NCBI GenBank assembly: GCA_001773725.1
Contig: MEXP01000025.1
Coordinates: 1-51,358 of the forward strand
DNA: 51,358 nucleotides
Direction of reading: 5' to 3'
Origin: Candidatus Amesbacteria bacterium RIFCSPLOWO2_01_FULL_49_25
GTDB taxonomy: Bacteria > Patescibacteriota > Microgenomatia > CAZETR01 > Amesbacteraceae
Within the stretch, counting starts at the first letter, position 1. Every line of letters starts with the position of its first letter. The translations under genes and the position numbers were made by a program. Positions 1-9,564 of this stretch are shown one piece after another. The notes under the pieces are model-generated. The model had not been told where the DNA came from. It saw only the letters and a program-made list of their open reading frames with translations, and did not search any database.

Positions 1-37
1 GGGAAAAGATACTGCATCAACTCCCTCGCCCTAAATT

Positions 38-925
38 TCATTCCCACCTCGTCTGCAGATCATAGCCGGTATTAACCGGCAAAAAGCTGGCGCTCACACT
101 GGCATTTTCCCACTCATACCATCCCACTACTCCCTCCATTGTTTTTTTACTCCACGTCTGATCAAAAATAAAATTCCCATGCGAATACACAATCAACTTA
201 TCTTTATACCTTTCTGTCGTCTGGATCCAATGCGGATGGTTCCCCACCACCAAATCGGCCCCCGCATCAATCGCCTGGCGAGCCAGATTTACTTGCCGTA
301 CAGCCGGTTTATCCCTGTATTCCAACCCAAAGTGGAATTGCACCACCACCAAATCCGCCAATTCCTTCAAACTCTTTACTTTCTCTGTTAGTTTAGCCGT
401 CCCGTTTATCCCGCAACCGCCGGCTCCCAGATCACTAAACCCCAAAAATCCGATCTTCTTTTTTTTAACTTCTATCACCGGCTCTCCGTCCTCGGTCCCC
501 GTCCAGGAAATTCCAGCGTTTCTTAAAACCTCTTTCGTTTGTGACAATCCCGCCGCGCCATAATTGCAGGCATGGTTGTTGGCCAAATTGGCCACGTCAA
601 CTCCGGCAAATTTCAGTCCCTGTACACCTCTCACATCACCACAAAAAGTCATCCCCTCCATCGTCGGCCGGCAGTCCGTGGTTAAAGGCGTTTCCAAATT
701 AATATAAGTCACATCCGCCCCTCTCAACTTCTCTGCCACATTTTTCCAAGGGTACGTAAAGTCATTCAATTCCACCATCTTCGCATTCACGGATCTAGCC
801 AGCAATACATCCCCGGTCACCGCTATAGATATGGTTACTGGCTGTTCCACCCGCTTCACCGGCGTCACCCTTGGCGTCGCCACTCCCAACCCCAAAGCCG
901 CAACCAACCAAATTAACCATTTCAT
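38..925 (-). CDS. CapA-like (poly-gamma-glutamate synthesis protein/metallophosphatase family) protein
   Basis: N-terminal signal-like segment; GDVLLARSVN, INLETPLT, NLANNHACNYG, VVGNHPHW, YSHGNFIFDQ motifs typical of the CapA family; SD GGGGAG before ATG. Confidence 0.88.
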   Translation of the reverse strand: MKWLIWLVAALGLGVATPRVTPVKRVEQPVTISIAVTGDVLLARSVNAKMVELNDFTYPWKNVAEKLRGADVTYINLETPLTTDCRPTMEGMTFCGDVRGVQGLKFAGVDVANLANNHACNYGAAGLSQTKEVLRNAGISWTGTEDGEPVIEVKKKKIGFLGFSDLGAGGCGINGTAKLTEKVKSLKELADLVVVQFHFGLEYRDKPAVRQVNLARQAIDAGADLVVGNHPHWIQTTERYKDKLIVYSHGNFIFDQTWSKKTMEGVVGWYEWENASVSASFLPVNTGYDLQTRWE

Positions 926-954
926 CTCCCCTATTAGTATATAATCTAACGATT

Positions 955-1230
955 GTGGATATCAAAGATTTCCGTATCCAAAAAAAAGATGGCTCAATTG
1001 AGCCCTATCTTCCGGACAAACTTGTCCGTGTCGCTATGGCCGCTGGACTCAACCACGAACAAGCCCTCACCCTTGGCACCCATATTTACGATTGGGTTAT
1101 CACCCAATCCCAGCCGATACCCACATCGGCCATCAGAGACAAAATGATCTCCGAACTTCGCTCTGCCTACCCTCCTGCCGCCAACCTCTACATCTGGTAC
1201 GAATCCACCAAAGACACCAATCCCGAATAA
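955..1230 (+). CDS. Stand-alone ATP-cone domain protein
   Basis: FRIQKKDGSIEPYLPDKLVRVAMAAGL...I...MISELR...LYIWYEST resembles an ATP-cone; GTG start at 955 within ORF 871..1230; TATAAT at 940-945. Confidence 0.6.
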   Translation: MDIKDFRIQKKDGSIEPYLPDKLVRVAMAAGLNHEQALTLGTHIYDWVITQSQPIPTSAIRDKMISELRSAYPPAANLYIWYESTKDTNPE

Positions 1231-2282
1231 TCTTTGGCCGCCACCAATTTCTCCCGCATCTCCCGAGACCCTTCAAAATCCCTGACATAGACTTTTACAT
1301 ACTTTTTCAACACCGAGAAATTTTTGTTCTCTCCCCATGTTTCCCCCCACATCCTTAGGTGTTTCTTCAAAAGCTCAGTTCTCTCTATCTTTGTAAATTG
1401 ATAATTGCGATTTGAAAATTCTCGAAAACATCCGATGTTTTCGAGCACCCCTCTCCCAATCATCACTCCATCCACCCCGTATTTCTCCACCATCTCTTCC
1501 GCATGCTCCACACTCTTCACATCACCATTACCAATTATCAAGGTTCTGCCAGCGAATGCATATGAAACAAACCGCACGGAGGGGGTGCCATCCGAAGGGA
1601 ACGCCGACGAGGACGGATTTGTCACATGCATGAGCCCGTCACGAATTGCAACCGCCTTCCCAATCTCCTCCCACCGGTTAGAAACCTTCGACATTTCCCG
1701 CGCCGTCCGTCCATGAATCGTTATCACCGCCAATTTCTGCCCGAGTAAAAAATCTATCCATTCCTCAGTAATAATTCTATCATATCCAATTCTTGTCTTA
1801 ACGCTTACTGGTAACCCACTCTCCCGCACCGCCGCAATAATCTCCGCAACCCGCGAGGTGTTTCCAATCATCGCCGCGCATGCTCCAATTTTTACGACAT
1901 CCTTCACCGGACACCCCAAATTAATATCCACGCCATCAAATCCCATCTTTTTAATTATTTGCCCCGCCTCATAAAATTTCTCCGGATCCACCCCCCAAAT
2001 CTGCGCCACAATCGGTCTTTCTATTTCAGAGAAAACTAATCGTTGCAGTGCAGGAACGCTCGACAACACCTCTCTCCTTTTATTCCCCTCTCCTGAATTC
2101 AGGAGAGGGGTTAGGGGTGACGTATTAAACGCGTGAATAATAGAATCAATATTCGTAAACTCCGTAAAACACACATCCGGTCTACCCACACTTATTACCA
2201 TCCTCCGAAAAACCGAATCGGTCACATCTTCCATCGGAGCCAAAACCCAAAAGGGCTTGGTCAGTCTCTGCCAAAAACTCAT
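1188..2282 (-). CDS. dus: tRNA-dihydrouridine synthase with two repeat-derived insertions
   Basis: APMEDVTDSVFR, DINLGCPVKDVVK, SVKTRIGYD, ITIHGRTAREM, IIGNGDVKS, DGVMIGRGVLENI motifs. Confidence 0.93.
   Translation of the reverse strand: MSFWQRLTKPFWVLAPMEDVTDSVFRRMVISVGRPDVCFTEFTNIDSIIHAFNTSPLTPLLNSGEGNKRREVLSSVPALQRLVFSEIERPIVAQIWGVDPEKFYEAGQIIKKMGFDGVDINLGCPVKDVVKIGACAAMIGNTSRVAEIIAAVRESGLPVSVKTRIGYDRIITEEWIDFLLGQKLAVITIHGRTAREMSKVSNRWEEIGKAVAIRDGLMHVTNPSSSAFPSDGTPSVRFVSYAFAGRTLIIGNGDVKSVEHAEEMVEKYGVDGVMIGRGVLENIGCFREFSNRNYQFTKIERTELLKKHLRMWGETWGENKNFSVLKKYVKVYVRDFEGSREMREKLVAAKDYSGLVSLVDSYQM
2085..2110. repeat. Perfect 26-bp palindrome inside dus
   Basis: CCCCTCTCCTGAATTCAGGAGAGGGG. 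Confidence 0.98.
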
Positions 2283-3034
2283 TTCGAACCCAAGATAACC
2301 ACCGCGTCAAACTCGCTTCCCTTATCCAAACTCCCGCTGGTTGTCGAAACTTCGTACTTCCCTTCCAGGTCTCCTTTCACTAGCTCCCACACAGCCGCCT
2401 TCCCGCTCTTGACCGAAATAGACGTCTCTTGATAATCGTCCCTATCCGCATTTCCCGTTTTGACGTCCTTGTAGCCCAATCCTTCCAGCCTCTTCGCCTC
2501 CACTGACGCCGCCCCAACAACTCCGCTTCCATTAAGAACCTGAAGCTTCACATCTTCTCTTTTTACTTCCACGACCGGTATGGTTGGCGTCGGCTCGCTT
2601 ACCTCAGTCACCCCCGATTCAGGCGCCGCCAACTCCGACGTCACCATTTTCTTATCCAGGTTCTTATCCCTCCCCCAAACCATATACCCCACCCCTCCGC
2701 CCAATACGAGTCCCAAAAGCAGAGAAATCACCGCCCAACCCCACATCCACCCGCCGCCGCTACTTGTCACCGCCGTCACTTCCACCGGCATCGTCGGCAT
2801 CGTCGTCGGCACCGACCCAGAAATCTCGGCCGGCACGCTTTCTATCGTCGGACCCGCCTTAGGCGTCTCTTGAATCCTTGCCAAGTCTCCCACCGTTGCC
2901 GAAATAGACTCGCTCACCGGTTCCACCACCCCACTTGGTTCCGCTTCGACCGCCGCCTCCAGCATCACCTTCGGCTTTTCCTCAACCACCGGTTCTTCAC
3001 TCGTTTTCTTCTTCATCGCAGGCATTACACCCAT
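2279..3034 (-). CDS. Membrane-anchored LytR C-terminal-domain-like protein
   Basis: Pro/Thr-rich linker, TM WGWAVISLLLGLVLGGGVGYMVW, then KLQVLNGSGVVGAASVEAKRLEGLGYKDV, typical of LytR_C; start among several Met uncertain. Confidence 0.7.
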   Translation of the reverse strand: MGVMPAMKKKTSEEPVVEEKPKVMLEAAVEAEPSGVVEPVSESISATVGDLARIQETPKAGPTIESVPAEISGSVPTTMPTMPVEVTAVTSSGGGWMWGWAVISLLLGLVLGGGVGYMVWGRDKNLDKKMVTSELAAPESGVTEVSEPTPTIPVVEVKREDVKLQVLNGSGVVGAASVEAKRLEGLGYKDVKTGNADRDDYQETSISVKSGKAAVWELVKGDLEGKYEVSTTSGSLDKGSEFDAVVILGSK

Positions 3035-3045
3035 CGTATCACATC

Positions 3046-4203
3046 TCAACACTTGTCAACAATATATTTCTTATTCTTCAGTTCGTCAGGAAGTAAAGAT
3101 TCCTTCGTATACGCCTGATAGCCTCGGCCGTAACCCAATTCCTTCATCAACTTCGTCGGGGCATTCCTGATTTTTAAAGGAATCGGCAAGTTGCCAAATT
3201 TTTTGACATCCTCCACCGCCCTAAAATAGGCGTCACATGCCGACCGGTCTTTCTTGGCTTTCGCCAAATACACCACTCCATGGGCCAGATTTATAGCGCA
3301 CTCCGGATAGCCAATAGTTTCGCAAGCCCTAAAAACCTCGTTAGCCACCACCAACGCAGTTGGCTGAGCCATGCCGATATCTTCCGAGGCAAAAATTACC
3401 ATCCTTCGGGCGATAAACAACGGATCTTCTCCCGACTCAACCATTCTCGCCAAGTAATACAATGCCGCGTCAGCATCACTAGCCCGCATGGACTTAATAA
3501 ATGCCGAGATAGTGTTGTAATGCTCTTCCCCCAATTTGTCATAGCGCAAATGCTTTGACTGCAGAGCCTTGTTTATATTTTCCTCAGTCACTTCACCATA
3601 CAATTGAGTGGTCACCTCAATCAAATTAATAAACTGTCTGGCGTCCCCATTCGCCAAACCGGCAATATATCCAAACACATCCTTATTTATTTTTATATTT
3701 AATTCTTTTTCTGCTTTTACGCTTATACTCTCCAGCTCTTCCTCTCTCAGCTCTTTCAGCACAAAAACTCGGCACCTGGACAGCAAGGGTGAAATTACCT
3801 CAAAACTCGGGTTCTCCGTCGTCGCCCCTATGAGAATTATCGTCCCGTTTTCGACATATGGCAGTAAGTAATCCTGCTGGGCCTTGTTGAACCGGTGGAT
3901 TTCATCGACAAACAAAACTCCGCCCGCTTTGACCGCCTGCCGCATCTCGTCTTTTCCCGCCGATACTGCCGAAATTTCCGTCAGATGCAGTCCCAATGCT
4001 CTCGTATAAATCCGAGCCAGCGTAGTCTTGCCGCTCCCCGGCGGCCCCCACAATATAAAGCTGAATCTATGCTTTCCCTCGACCGAGATTCTCAATGGTC
4101 CTGCAGGTCCTGAGCCCGTCGAAGGATTTCCCACCAAATGTTCCTGCCCCACAAACTCATCCAGACTCTTTGGTCTCAACCTCTCCGCCAGCGGCACACC
4201 CAT
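3046..4203 (-). CDS. rarA: Replication-associated recombination AAA ATPase RarA/MgsA
   Basis: PLAERLRPKSLDEFVGQEHL, WGPPGSGKTTLARI, FVDEIHRFNKAQQD, GATTENPSFEV, C-terminal MgsA domain. Confidence 0.95.
   Translation of the reverse strand: MGVPLAERLRPKSLDEFVGQEHLVGNPSTGSGPAGPLRISVEGKHRFSFILWGPPGSGKTTLARIYTRALGLHLTEISAVSAGKDEMRQAVKAGGVLFVDEIHRFNKAQQDYLLPYVENGTIILIGATTENPSFEVISPLLSRCRVFVLKELREEELESISVKAEKELNIKINKDVFGYIAGLANGDARQFINLIEVTTQLYGEVTEENINKALQSKHLRYDKLGEEHYNTISAFIKSMRASDADAALYYLARMVESGEDPLFIARRMVIFASEDIGMAQPTALVVANEVFRACETIGYPECAINLAHGVVYLAKAKKDRSACDAYFRAVEDVKKFGNLPIPLKIRNAPTKLMKELGYGRGYQAYTKESLLPDELKNKKYIVDKC
4097..4126. repeat. Short dispersed element inside rarA (GGTCCTGAGCCCGTCGAAGGA type)
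   Basis: Encodes the extra peptide NPSTGSGPAG. Confidence 0.6.
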
Positions 4204-4235
4204 GCCCTAATATATACCCGAACAAAACTCGAAAA

Positions 4236-4448
4236 TCAATCCTCGCCCACCACTCTGTACCCTTGTTCTTCAATTATCTCTTTTATTTTCCGCTCGTTTA
4301 TCGCTCTGGGATCAAACTCCACTTCCACCAACTGCTTGATCCAATTACACATCGCCTTCACTCCCAGCTGATCCTCCAACTCACCTTCAATTAGCATACT
4401 GCAGCTTGTACAATGCATTCCCGACAGCTTATAAACTTTCTTCTTCAT
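4236..4448 (-). CDS. Heavy-metal-associated (HMA) domain protein
   Basis: MKKKVYKLSGMHCTSCSMLIEGEL...GYRVV, GMHCxxC metal-binding motif; ATGA overlap with upstream CDS. Confidence 0.85.
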   Translation of the reverse strand: MKKKVYKLSGMHCTSCSMLIEGELEDQLGVKAMCNWIKQLVEVEFDPRAINERKIKEIIEEQGYRVVGED

Positions 4449-5440
4449 ATGACTATCAGATCGCCAGTGTACATCCCCATACTGCACGAAATCAAGAGCT
4501 TGCCAGGCTTCTGGGGAGCTTTGAAGCTAATCTCCTGGCTCTGACCTGGCCTGACAACCTTAGAAATCCCCAGGGCCGGAATCGTCATCGCCTGTTGGCA
4601 TCCCCTGCCGTCCGTATTCACCACTGTCATTTCTACATCCTGCCCTGCCCGCACCGCATTAGACACAGCATATCCCCCGCGACTGATCTCGAGGGTCACT
4701 CTGTTGCTGGCCATCCCCGCCACCTGCCCGCTGCAAAAACTGATCAGACACTCCGATTTGGCCAACGCGCTCTGAATGCTGATTGGGCTTCCCAAAAGGA
4801 CCCCGGCCGTGTTCAAGCTCCACACCGCCATTCCCACTACCGCCCATCCCGCGTACTTCAAAAACCCTTGTTTAAAAGCGTCCCCCAGTTTAGCCATCAA
4901 AACTCCCAACCCCAAAAATACCGGGCTTGTCCCCGCCACAAATGCCGCCATTACTGCCGCTCCCCAAACCGGCTTTCCGGAAGCCACCGTCAGTGCCATC
5001 ATAGCTTGCGTCGTCCCGCAAGGGATAAGTACAGTAGCCGCTCCCAAGACCGTCGGAGCAAACCATGCCCCGCTTTTTGCCTGGCCCCTCATCCACCGGG
5101 TCAAAAATCTCGGCGGCTGCAAAATAAAATATCGGAAAAACGGATGCACCTCCAAAAGAGCCAAACCCACTCCCAGCATGTACACCGCCGCCGCCGCCTG
5201 AAGCACACCTTGCGTAACCAGCGAAAATTGCAGTTTGCCCCCTGCCCACCCCAGGGCAAATCCCAATATGGTATACGCCACCAATTTCGCCAATAAAAAC
5301 GCGACCGACCCCAAAACTTTGTTAAATCTTGCGTCTTGGTTATTGGTTATGGCCGCCGCCAAAAGACCGCCCTGTACCGCCACGCAAGTTACTCCTCCAG
5401 TCAAAAGTCCAGTCGTAAATACTAACCACAAATTCGGCAT
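4445..5440 (-). CDS. DsbD/TauE-SafE-like membrane protein fused to a cupredoxin-like C-terminal domain
   Basis: TGGVTCVAVQGGLLAAA plus multiple TM segments; C-terminal VTLEISRGGY...QAMTIPALGISKVVRPGQSQEISFKAPQKPGKLLISCSMGMYTGDLIV cupredoxin-like. Confidence 0.78.
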   Translation of the reverse strand: MPNLWLVFTTGLLTGGVTCVAVQGGLLAAAITNNQDARFNKVLGSVAFLLAKLVAYTILGFALGWAGGKLQFSLVTQGVLQAAAAVYMLGVGLALLEVHPFFRYFILQPPRFLTRWMRGQAKSGAWFAPTVLGAATVLIPCGTTQAMMALTVASGKPVWGAAVMAAFVAGTSPVFLGLGVLMAKLGDAFKQGFLKYAGWAVVGMAVWSLNTAGVLLGSPISIQSALAKSECLISFCSGQVAGMASNRVTLEISRGGYAVSNAVRAGQDVEMTVVNTDGRGCQQAMTIPALGISKVVRPGQSQEISFKAPQKPGKLLISCSMGMYTGDLIVI

Positions 5441-5460
5441 AGTGGTATTATTATATATCA

Positions 5461-5865
5461 ATGAAAGTTGCCTTAGCGATACTAGCAGGCTTCACCCTGG
5501 CCGCCGCTCTCACCTACTACTTTCAACCCTCGCTCGTCACCGGATTCATCCCCCGCCTCAACCCGCCGGACATTATTGTACTCGCCCCCTTGACCAGAGA
5601 CAAAGTTATGCTCAGGTTTGCCGTCGCCGGCCGCGCTCGCTCACCAAATAACCACCTCACAGTGCTCGTCCTCGATTCAACTGGCCGCACCCTCCTGTTC
5701 CAGGCTGTCAATACAGACGCCCCCTCACCCTCCAAATTCGGCAATTTCTATCTCCCCGTCGACCTCGGCCAAAAAAACCTCCAGCCCGGCGACTCAATCA
5801 CCCTCCGCGTCTACTTGGCCTCTTCCCCTGAATCCGCCCTATCCATTCCCCTAACTATTCACTAA
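5461..5865 (+). CDS. Secreted Ig-like (Gmad2-like) domain protein
   Basis: N-terminal TM/signal; PPDIIVLAPLTRDKVMLRFAVAGRARSPNNHLTVLVLDSTGRTLL resembles Gmad2. Confidence 0.5.
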   Translation: MKVALAILAGFTLAAALTYYFQPSLVTGFIPRLNPPDIIVLAPLTRDKVMLRFAVAGRARSPNNHLTVLVLDSTGRTLLFQAVNTDAPSPSKFGNFYLPVDLGQKNLQPGDSITLRVYLASSPESALSIPLTIH

Positions 5866-6130
5866 CTTGCCTCTGGAACAATGACCCAACCAAGCGGTTT
5901 AACCTTTCTGCTGGACTGCCTTCCCGAGCGTGTTGAACTGCGGCAACCCTAGCTCTCTGAGCCCTATTATCCAAGCCATTTGGATCATACGCCGTAGGAT
6001 CAGCCTCAGCCGCCTCAGCGCTACCTGATACCTGGCTCATTATTTCCTCTTCCGCCCTTCGTTTTGCGGCCAATTCTTCGGGGCTTAATATCCCAGTAAA
6101 TAGCCTAGCTAATGCGAATTCTTTTGCCAT
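5855..6130 (-). CDS. Small lineage-specific protein
   Basis: 91-aa ORF; TAAAAT-6 nt-ATG start architecture. Confidence 0.5.
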   Translation of the reverse strand: MAKEFALARLFTGILSPEELAAKRRAEEEIMSQVSGSAEAAEADPTAYDPNGLDNRAQRARVAAVQHAREGSPAERLNRLVGSLFQRQVSE

Positions 6131-6182
6131 ATTCCTATTTTACCATATTATGCAACTCCGAGATACATGGTATCATATACCT

Positions 6183-6536
6183 ATGGACACACCTCCCCCG
6201 GATATTTTTGCCCTTCTCAAATCCAAACTCACCCAGTCCGGCGTCGAAGAAGCCAAAACCACACAGCTCATATCCGAAATATTCAAAGAAATAAACATCG
6301 AAATCCTCAGACTCGTCTCTGAGACTCTTCCCAACAACAAAAAAGAAGACTTACTTTCCGTAGCCAGGTCGGCCAAATCCACACAGGAATTGGACACACA
6401 TATCCAATCCCTTCCCGGTATAGACCAGCAAGAAATTTCCAAAAGGGCCATAGACAACGTCATGCTCAAAATTAATCGCATCCTCTCTGCAAACCTCACC
6501 CCCGCCCAACTGGACAAATTTCACTCCCCGTATTAA
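6183..6536 (+). CDS. Small CPR-type hypothetical protein (DUF5663-like)
   Basis: MDTPPPDIFALLKSKLTQSGVEEAKTTQLISEIFKEI...; TATCAT-6 nt-ATG. Confidence 0.5.
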   Translation: MDTPPPDIFALLKSKLTQSGVEEAKTTQLISEIFKEINIEILRLVSETLPNNKKEDLLSVARSAKSTQELDTHIQSLPGIDQQEISKRAIDNVMLKINRILSANLTPAQLDKFHSPY

Positions 6537-6545
6537 AATAACCTT

Positions 6546-6836
6546 ATGACAGATCCCACACTTGCTGAAATGTTAAGACAGGGAATGGAATTGGCTAAAA
6601 TAGTCGCCGAGAACCCTGGGGTACTCGCCGCAACCGCCATGCTCTTTGCCGGCACTGCAGGCGCCGCCCTCATCTACAAATTATGGCCAACAAAACCGGA
6701 TATGCTAGATTCCGATACTCACCCCGGCATCAGTGTTGCTAATCCCGTCGAAACCCAAGCCGTCAAAGCAGGCAAGGCCGAAGCAGAAAAATCCATGCAA
6801 GGCTACAAAGGCCCAACTAACCCTATGTACGGGTAA
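6546..6836 (+). CDS. Small single-TM protein
   Basis: TM VLAATAMLFAGTAGAALIYKLW; TAAAAT-6 nt-ATG. Confidence 0.5.
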   Translation: MTDPTLAEMLRQGMELAKIVAENPGVLAATAMLFAGTAGAALIYKLWPTKPDMLDSDTHPGISVANPVETQAVKAGKAEAEKSMQGYKGPTNPMYG

Positions 6837-7479
6837 TCAAATCCGCAACCTCCCCCATTTCTTTCACCACCCACGTTGCGCCGGCAGACTTAAGCAATTT
6901 TTCCGGGGCATAGGCCGATTCCAACCCCACCGACAAGCACCCCGCCTCCACAGCCGCCCTTACCCCCGCCACCGCATCCTCCACTACCACACACTCACCC
7001 GGCTCCAGCCCCAGCTTTTGCACAGTCAGCAAATATATCTCCGGATCGGGCTTTTGCACCAGCACTTCCTCCCCCGTAGTCGTCACATCAAACGCCAAAT
7101 ACAACCCCAGCTCCTCCAGCTCCCCCTCAACCACATGCCAACTGCTCCCCGTAGTCAATGCCGTCATCCACCCCCGCGCCTTAATCTTCTCCACCAATTT
7201 CTCCACCCCCTCCCTAATTTTGACTTTTACCTCCTGGGTTTTAAGTTTATAAGCTTCCCAAGTCTCCCGGGACAACTCGTCCACTTTAGCCAAATCGGAA
7301 GGAAAATACCTCCTCCAATTCGGGGTTATCCCAATTCCCGGCTCGTGCATCCATCCGTCAATTGAAAACCCAGAATTGGTAACTGAAAATTTTTTCGCCA
7401 CTTCACAAAAAGCCTCCTCCCATTCCCCCTCGTTGTCTAACACAGTGCCATCCAGGTCAAATATCACCGCTTCAATCAT
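6823..7479 (-). CDS. HAD-superfamily hydrolase (phosphoglycolate phosphatase-like)
   Basis: EAVIFDLDGTVLDNE, ALTTGSS, KPDPEIYL, VVVEDAVAGVRAAVEAG. Confidence 0.9.
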   Translation of the reverse strand: MIEAVIFDLDGTVLDNEGEWEEAFCEVAKKFSVTNSGFSIDGWMHEPGIGITPNWRRYFPSDLAKVDELSRETWEAYKLKTQEVKVKIREGVEKLVEKIKARGWMTALTTGSSWHVVEGELEELGLYLAFDVTTTGEEVLVQKPDPEIYLLTVQKLGLEPGECVVVEDAVAGVRAAVEAGCLSVGLESAYAPEKLLKSAGATWVVKEMGEVADLITRT

Positions 7480-7485
7480 ATTAAA

Positions 7486-8121
7486 CTAGTTCTCAGTCAC
7501 AATCCTCAACCTCCCCTGACTGTAAACGGTTGTATCGGCTGTCAGTGATTTGGCTTGGACGCGAATCAGGTTTTTACCAGCCCAGAAAAACACCTTTTGC
7601 GACTTGGTCCACACATCAGCTTGCGATTCAGTATCATTTTGAGCCCCGGCTGGAGCAATCGAGTTTGTAATATCAAATAGACGCACATAGGCCGTGCCAT
7701 TCCCGTTCTGAAGTTTCAAATTAGCCTCAAAATATACCTCTATTAGCCCCGGATAGTCCCGGGTATCAAAATAAAACTCCGTGCCGGAAAGATTTGTCCA
7801 CTCTCTCAAGCTGGTCGATCCACTCCCCGGTATCGTCAATATCTCCTCCCGCCTGACTTTTTTTACCGCAGGCTGCACCACTGGCTTGAGTGTAGGAGTG
7901 GGAGTCGGCAATACCACCACAGTTCCCCCATTGTCGCTGCCTACCTGCAAGCCCGCCAGCTGATTTTTAATCTCCGCCCGACACTCCTCCCCGCACCTAT
8001 CAACACTAGTCACTTCGGTCTTTGTTATTCCCAGCAATGAACGATAAACCAAGTAACCAACCAGCGTATTCACCGCCATCAGATCCAAAACCAAAATAAA
8101 TTTTAAAATCTTGTTTTGCAT
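7486..8121 (-). CDS. Membrane-anchored secreted protein, unknown
   Basis: N-terminal TM, PTPTPTLKP linker, beta-rich C-terminal domain. Confidence 0.6.
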   Translation of the reverse strand: MQNKILKFILVLDLMAVNTLVGYLVYRSLLGITKTEVTSVDRCGEECRAEIKNQLAGLQVGSDNGGTVVVLPTPTPTLKPVVQPAVKKVRREEILTIPGSGSTSLREWTNLSGTEFYFDTRDYPGLIEVYFEANLKLQNGNGTAYVRLFDITNSIAPAGAQNDTESQADVWTKSQKVFFWAGKNLIRVQAKSLTADTTVYSQGRLRIVTEN

Positions 8122-8127
8122 TAGAAA

Positions 8128-9561
8128 TTAGTAATTAGTAATTTTCTTAAGTTTCGGTCCCATCTTGGTATCCTCTACCTCCCACCCCATCTTTTCAATC
8201 TCCACCCGCGTCTCGTCCGCCCGGACATAGAAACCCTGCTGCCGCAAAGTGTCCCGCACCGCCGCCAACTCCCGCACTTCAATCGGCGGCTCTGCCTTCC
8301 CTCCCACCAAAGCTGCGGACAAATTTAATCCCAGCACCCCATCCCAATCCAAAAGAGCCTCCGCCTTATCCAAATCAGGAACATTACTCTTCATCATCTC
8401 CCACACTACGGCCATCGCCTCCGGCAGTTTCATATCATTGTTTATCGCCGCGCCAAACCTGTCCCCATATCCCTCCAGCTTTTTTAGCTTTTCCCTCGAA
8501 AGCTCAGCTCTCACCCCAGTCCCTTTCTGTCTAGCGACAACCACAAACTCTTTAAGCTTGTCATAAGCTCTCTGCGCCGCCGCCATACTCGACCAGGTAA
8601 AATTCAAAGGTGTTCGGTAATGAGCAGTCAAATACAAATACCTCAAAGCCATAGGTGAAAATCCTCTCGCCTCCACGTCTTTTACCATCAAAACATTCCC
8701 CACGCTTTTGGCCATCTTCGCCCCATCCATCATCAAATGCGCGTAGTGCACCCAGTACTTCACAAACTGCTTGCTCGTCGCCCCCTCCGATTGGGCAATC
8801 TCATTGGGATGATGGACCATCTGGTGTTCCACCCCCCCAGTGTGAATATCCACAGTCGCCCCCAGATACTTCATCGCCATGGCACTGCATTCGATATGCC
8901 ACCCCGGGAATCCATCTCCCCAGGGAGAATCCCAATGCATCTGATGATTAGCAAATCTCCCCACCCGCTTAAACCACAAGGCAAAATCTTCCGGATGCTT
9001 TTTATAAGTTCCCGACCGCACCCCCTCCCGCACCGCCGTCTGTTTCTCACTCATCTTCATCCCAAACAGTCCGTCATACCGCGGCCACCTCCCCACATCA
9101 AAATACACCGCTTCGGGGGTATCATAAGCAAACCCTTTTCCCACAAGCTTAGCCGCCAGCTCGATCATTTCGGAAATATAATCAGTCGCTCTGGCCACCA
9201 CCGTCGGCCGCAGGATATTTAGCCGGTCATTCGTCTCAAAAAAATCCTTCTCAAAAAACCTGGCCACCTCCCACACCGTCTTTCCTGCCCTTTTAGCCCC
9301 CTTCTCCATCTTGTCCTCACCCTCATCCTCGTCCGACACCAAGTGCCCCACATCAGTCACATTCTGGACGTGCGTCACCTCCCACCCGTTATTAGCCAAT
9401 ATCCGCCTCAGTACATCGTCATATACATACTTGCGCCCATGGCCAATATGGGCATAGTCGTAGACCGTCATTCCGCACGTATACATTCCTATTTTCCCCT
9501 TTTTAACCGGCACCACTTCCTCAATCTCTCGGCTTAAACTGTTATAAATTCTCACTCCCAA
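8128..9561 (-). CDS. cysS: Cysteinyl-tRNA synthetase
   Basis: MYTCGMTVYDYAHIGHGRKYVYDDVL, GWHIECSAM, DIHTGGVEHQMVHHPNE, KMAKSVGNV; apparent TTG start. Confidence 0.96.
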   Translation of the reverse strand: MGVRIYNSLSREIEEVVPVKKGKIGMYTCGMTVYDYAHIGHGRKYVYDDVLRRILANNGWEVTHVQNVTDVGHLVSDEDEGEDKMEKGAKRAGKTVWEVARFFEKDFFETNDRLNILRPTVVARATDYISEMIELAAKLVGKGFAYDTPEAVYFDVGRWPRYDGLFGMKMSEKQTAVREGVRSGTYKKHPEDFALWFKRVGRFANHQMHWDSPWGDGFPGWHIECSAMAMKYLGATVDIHTGGVEHQMVHHPNEIAQSEGATSKQFVKYWVHYAHLMMDGAKMAKSVGNVLMVKDVEARGFSPMALRYLYLTAHYRTPLNFTWSSMAAAQRAYDKLKEFVVVARQKGTGVRAELSREKLKKLEGYGDRFGAAINNDMKLPEAMAVVWEMMKSNVPDLDKAEALLDWDGVLGLNLSAALVGGKAEPPIEVRELAAVRDTLRQQGFYVRADETRVEIEKMGWEVEDTKMGPKLKKITNY

Positions 9562-9564
9562 ATT

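Noticed and set aside
4406-5296. Long plus-strand ORF of 296 aa
   Set aside because: Antisense shadow of the DsbD/cupredoxin and HMA genes; His/Pro/Arg-rich composition typical of a wrong frame.
6733-7365. 210-aa plus-strand ORF
   Set aside because: Antisense to the HAD hydrolase with intact motifs; Arg/His/Pro-rich shadow frame.
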